Under the pieces are notes generated by a model. It made no database searches, was not told the origin of the DNA, and saw only the letters and a program-made list of their open reading frames with translations. 6,004 nucleotides of DNA from NCBI GenBank assembly GCA_900556545.1, contig USPE01000121.1:1-6004 (forward strand). The letters run 5' to 3'. The translations under genes were made by a program, and so were the position numbers. This document shows positions 5,847 through 6,004 of the stretch, one piece after another. The DNA comes from an uncultured Peptococcaceae bacterium. GTDB lineage: Bacteria > Bacillota > Peptococcia > Peptococcales > Peptococcaceae. The first letter of the stretch is position 1. The number at the start of each line of letters is the position of its first letter.

Positions 5847-6004
5847 TCAGGCCGCGTGTTTATATGAGGTATGTGAGCGGAAAGAACGGCTTGCATCCAC
5901 CACAGGATAATCTACTTTAACCGTACCGCTCATATCCCCTTTCCGATTCACGCAGGCATTAATCCGGTACCACACCGTACCCTGACGAAATTCCATCACA
6001 TTCA
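5847..6004 (-). CDS. C-terminal fragment of an unrecognised protein
   Basis: The minus strand is open from the right edge to a TGA at 5849..5847, giving 51 codons of a gene whose start lies outside the window. The fragment includes GTVWYRINACVNRKGD and TVKVDYPVVDASRS and ends SYKHAA. Alternating hydrophobic and polar residues suggest beta structure. I do not recognise a family. The main reason to call it coding is the uninterrupted frame with ordinary codon use up to the edge; 51 codons is short enough that a chance open frame remains possible. No terminator is visible downstream, so read-through into the lipoprotein gene at 5656 cannot be excluded. Confidence 0.5.
   Translation of the reverse strand, partial: NVMEFRQGTVWYRINACVNRKGDMSGTVKVDYPVVDASRSFRSHTSYKHAA

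Overview
The window reads as chromosomal DNA from a low-to-mid GC Gram-positive bacterium, most likely a clostridial Firmicute. This is inferred from the strong GGAGG-type ribosome binding sites, sigma-A-like promoters, two lipobox lipoproteins, a VanS-like histidine kinase, and a GerM-type lipoprotein domain common in spore-forming lineages. I see no mobile element, rRNA, tRNA or CRISPR array.

Layout. (1) 1-2142, minus strand: a two-component operon. The OmpR-family response regulator comes first and overlaps the sensor histidine kinase by 26 bases; the kinase runs off the left edge inside its ATP-binding domain. (2) 2143-2378: a divergent control region. It holds an extended -10 promoter with two 7-bp direct repeats for the regulator, a separate leftover promoter for the plus-strand genes, and a perfect 8+8 bp palindrome in their leader. 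(3) 2379-4843, plus strand: a two-gene operon of an M29-type metallo-aminopeptidase and, 14 bases later, a lipoprotein with a DUF3887-like domain plus an alpha/beta-hydrolase domain. (4) 4869-4934: a 26-bp hairpin that probably terminates transcription from both sides. (5) 5051-5656, minus strand: a GerMN-like lipoprotein with a clear TTGACA/17/CATACT promoter. (6) 5847-6004, minus strand: the last 51 codons of an unrecognised gene entering from the right edge.

How the parts may fit: the regulator and kinase are divergent from the peptidase/lipoprotein operon and could control it, but only the putative autoregulatory repeats next to the regulator's own promoter support any wiring. The most unusual feature is the alpha/beta-hydrolase lipoprotein. 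Its nucleophile-elbow serine is glycine and its oxyanion-hole His-Gly is Gln-Glu, while the acid and histidine positions persist, so it looks like a surface-anchored pseudoenzyme co-expressed with a cytoplasmic peptidase. The kinase's strongly acidic ectodomain (about 27 acidic and 4 basic residues) is the second point of interest.
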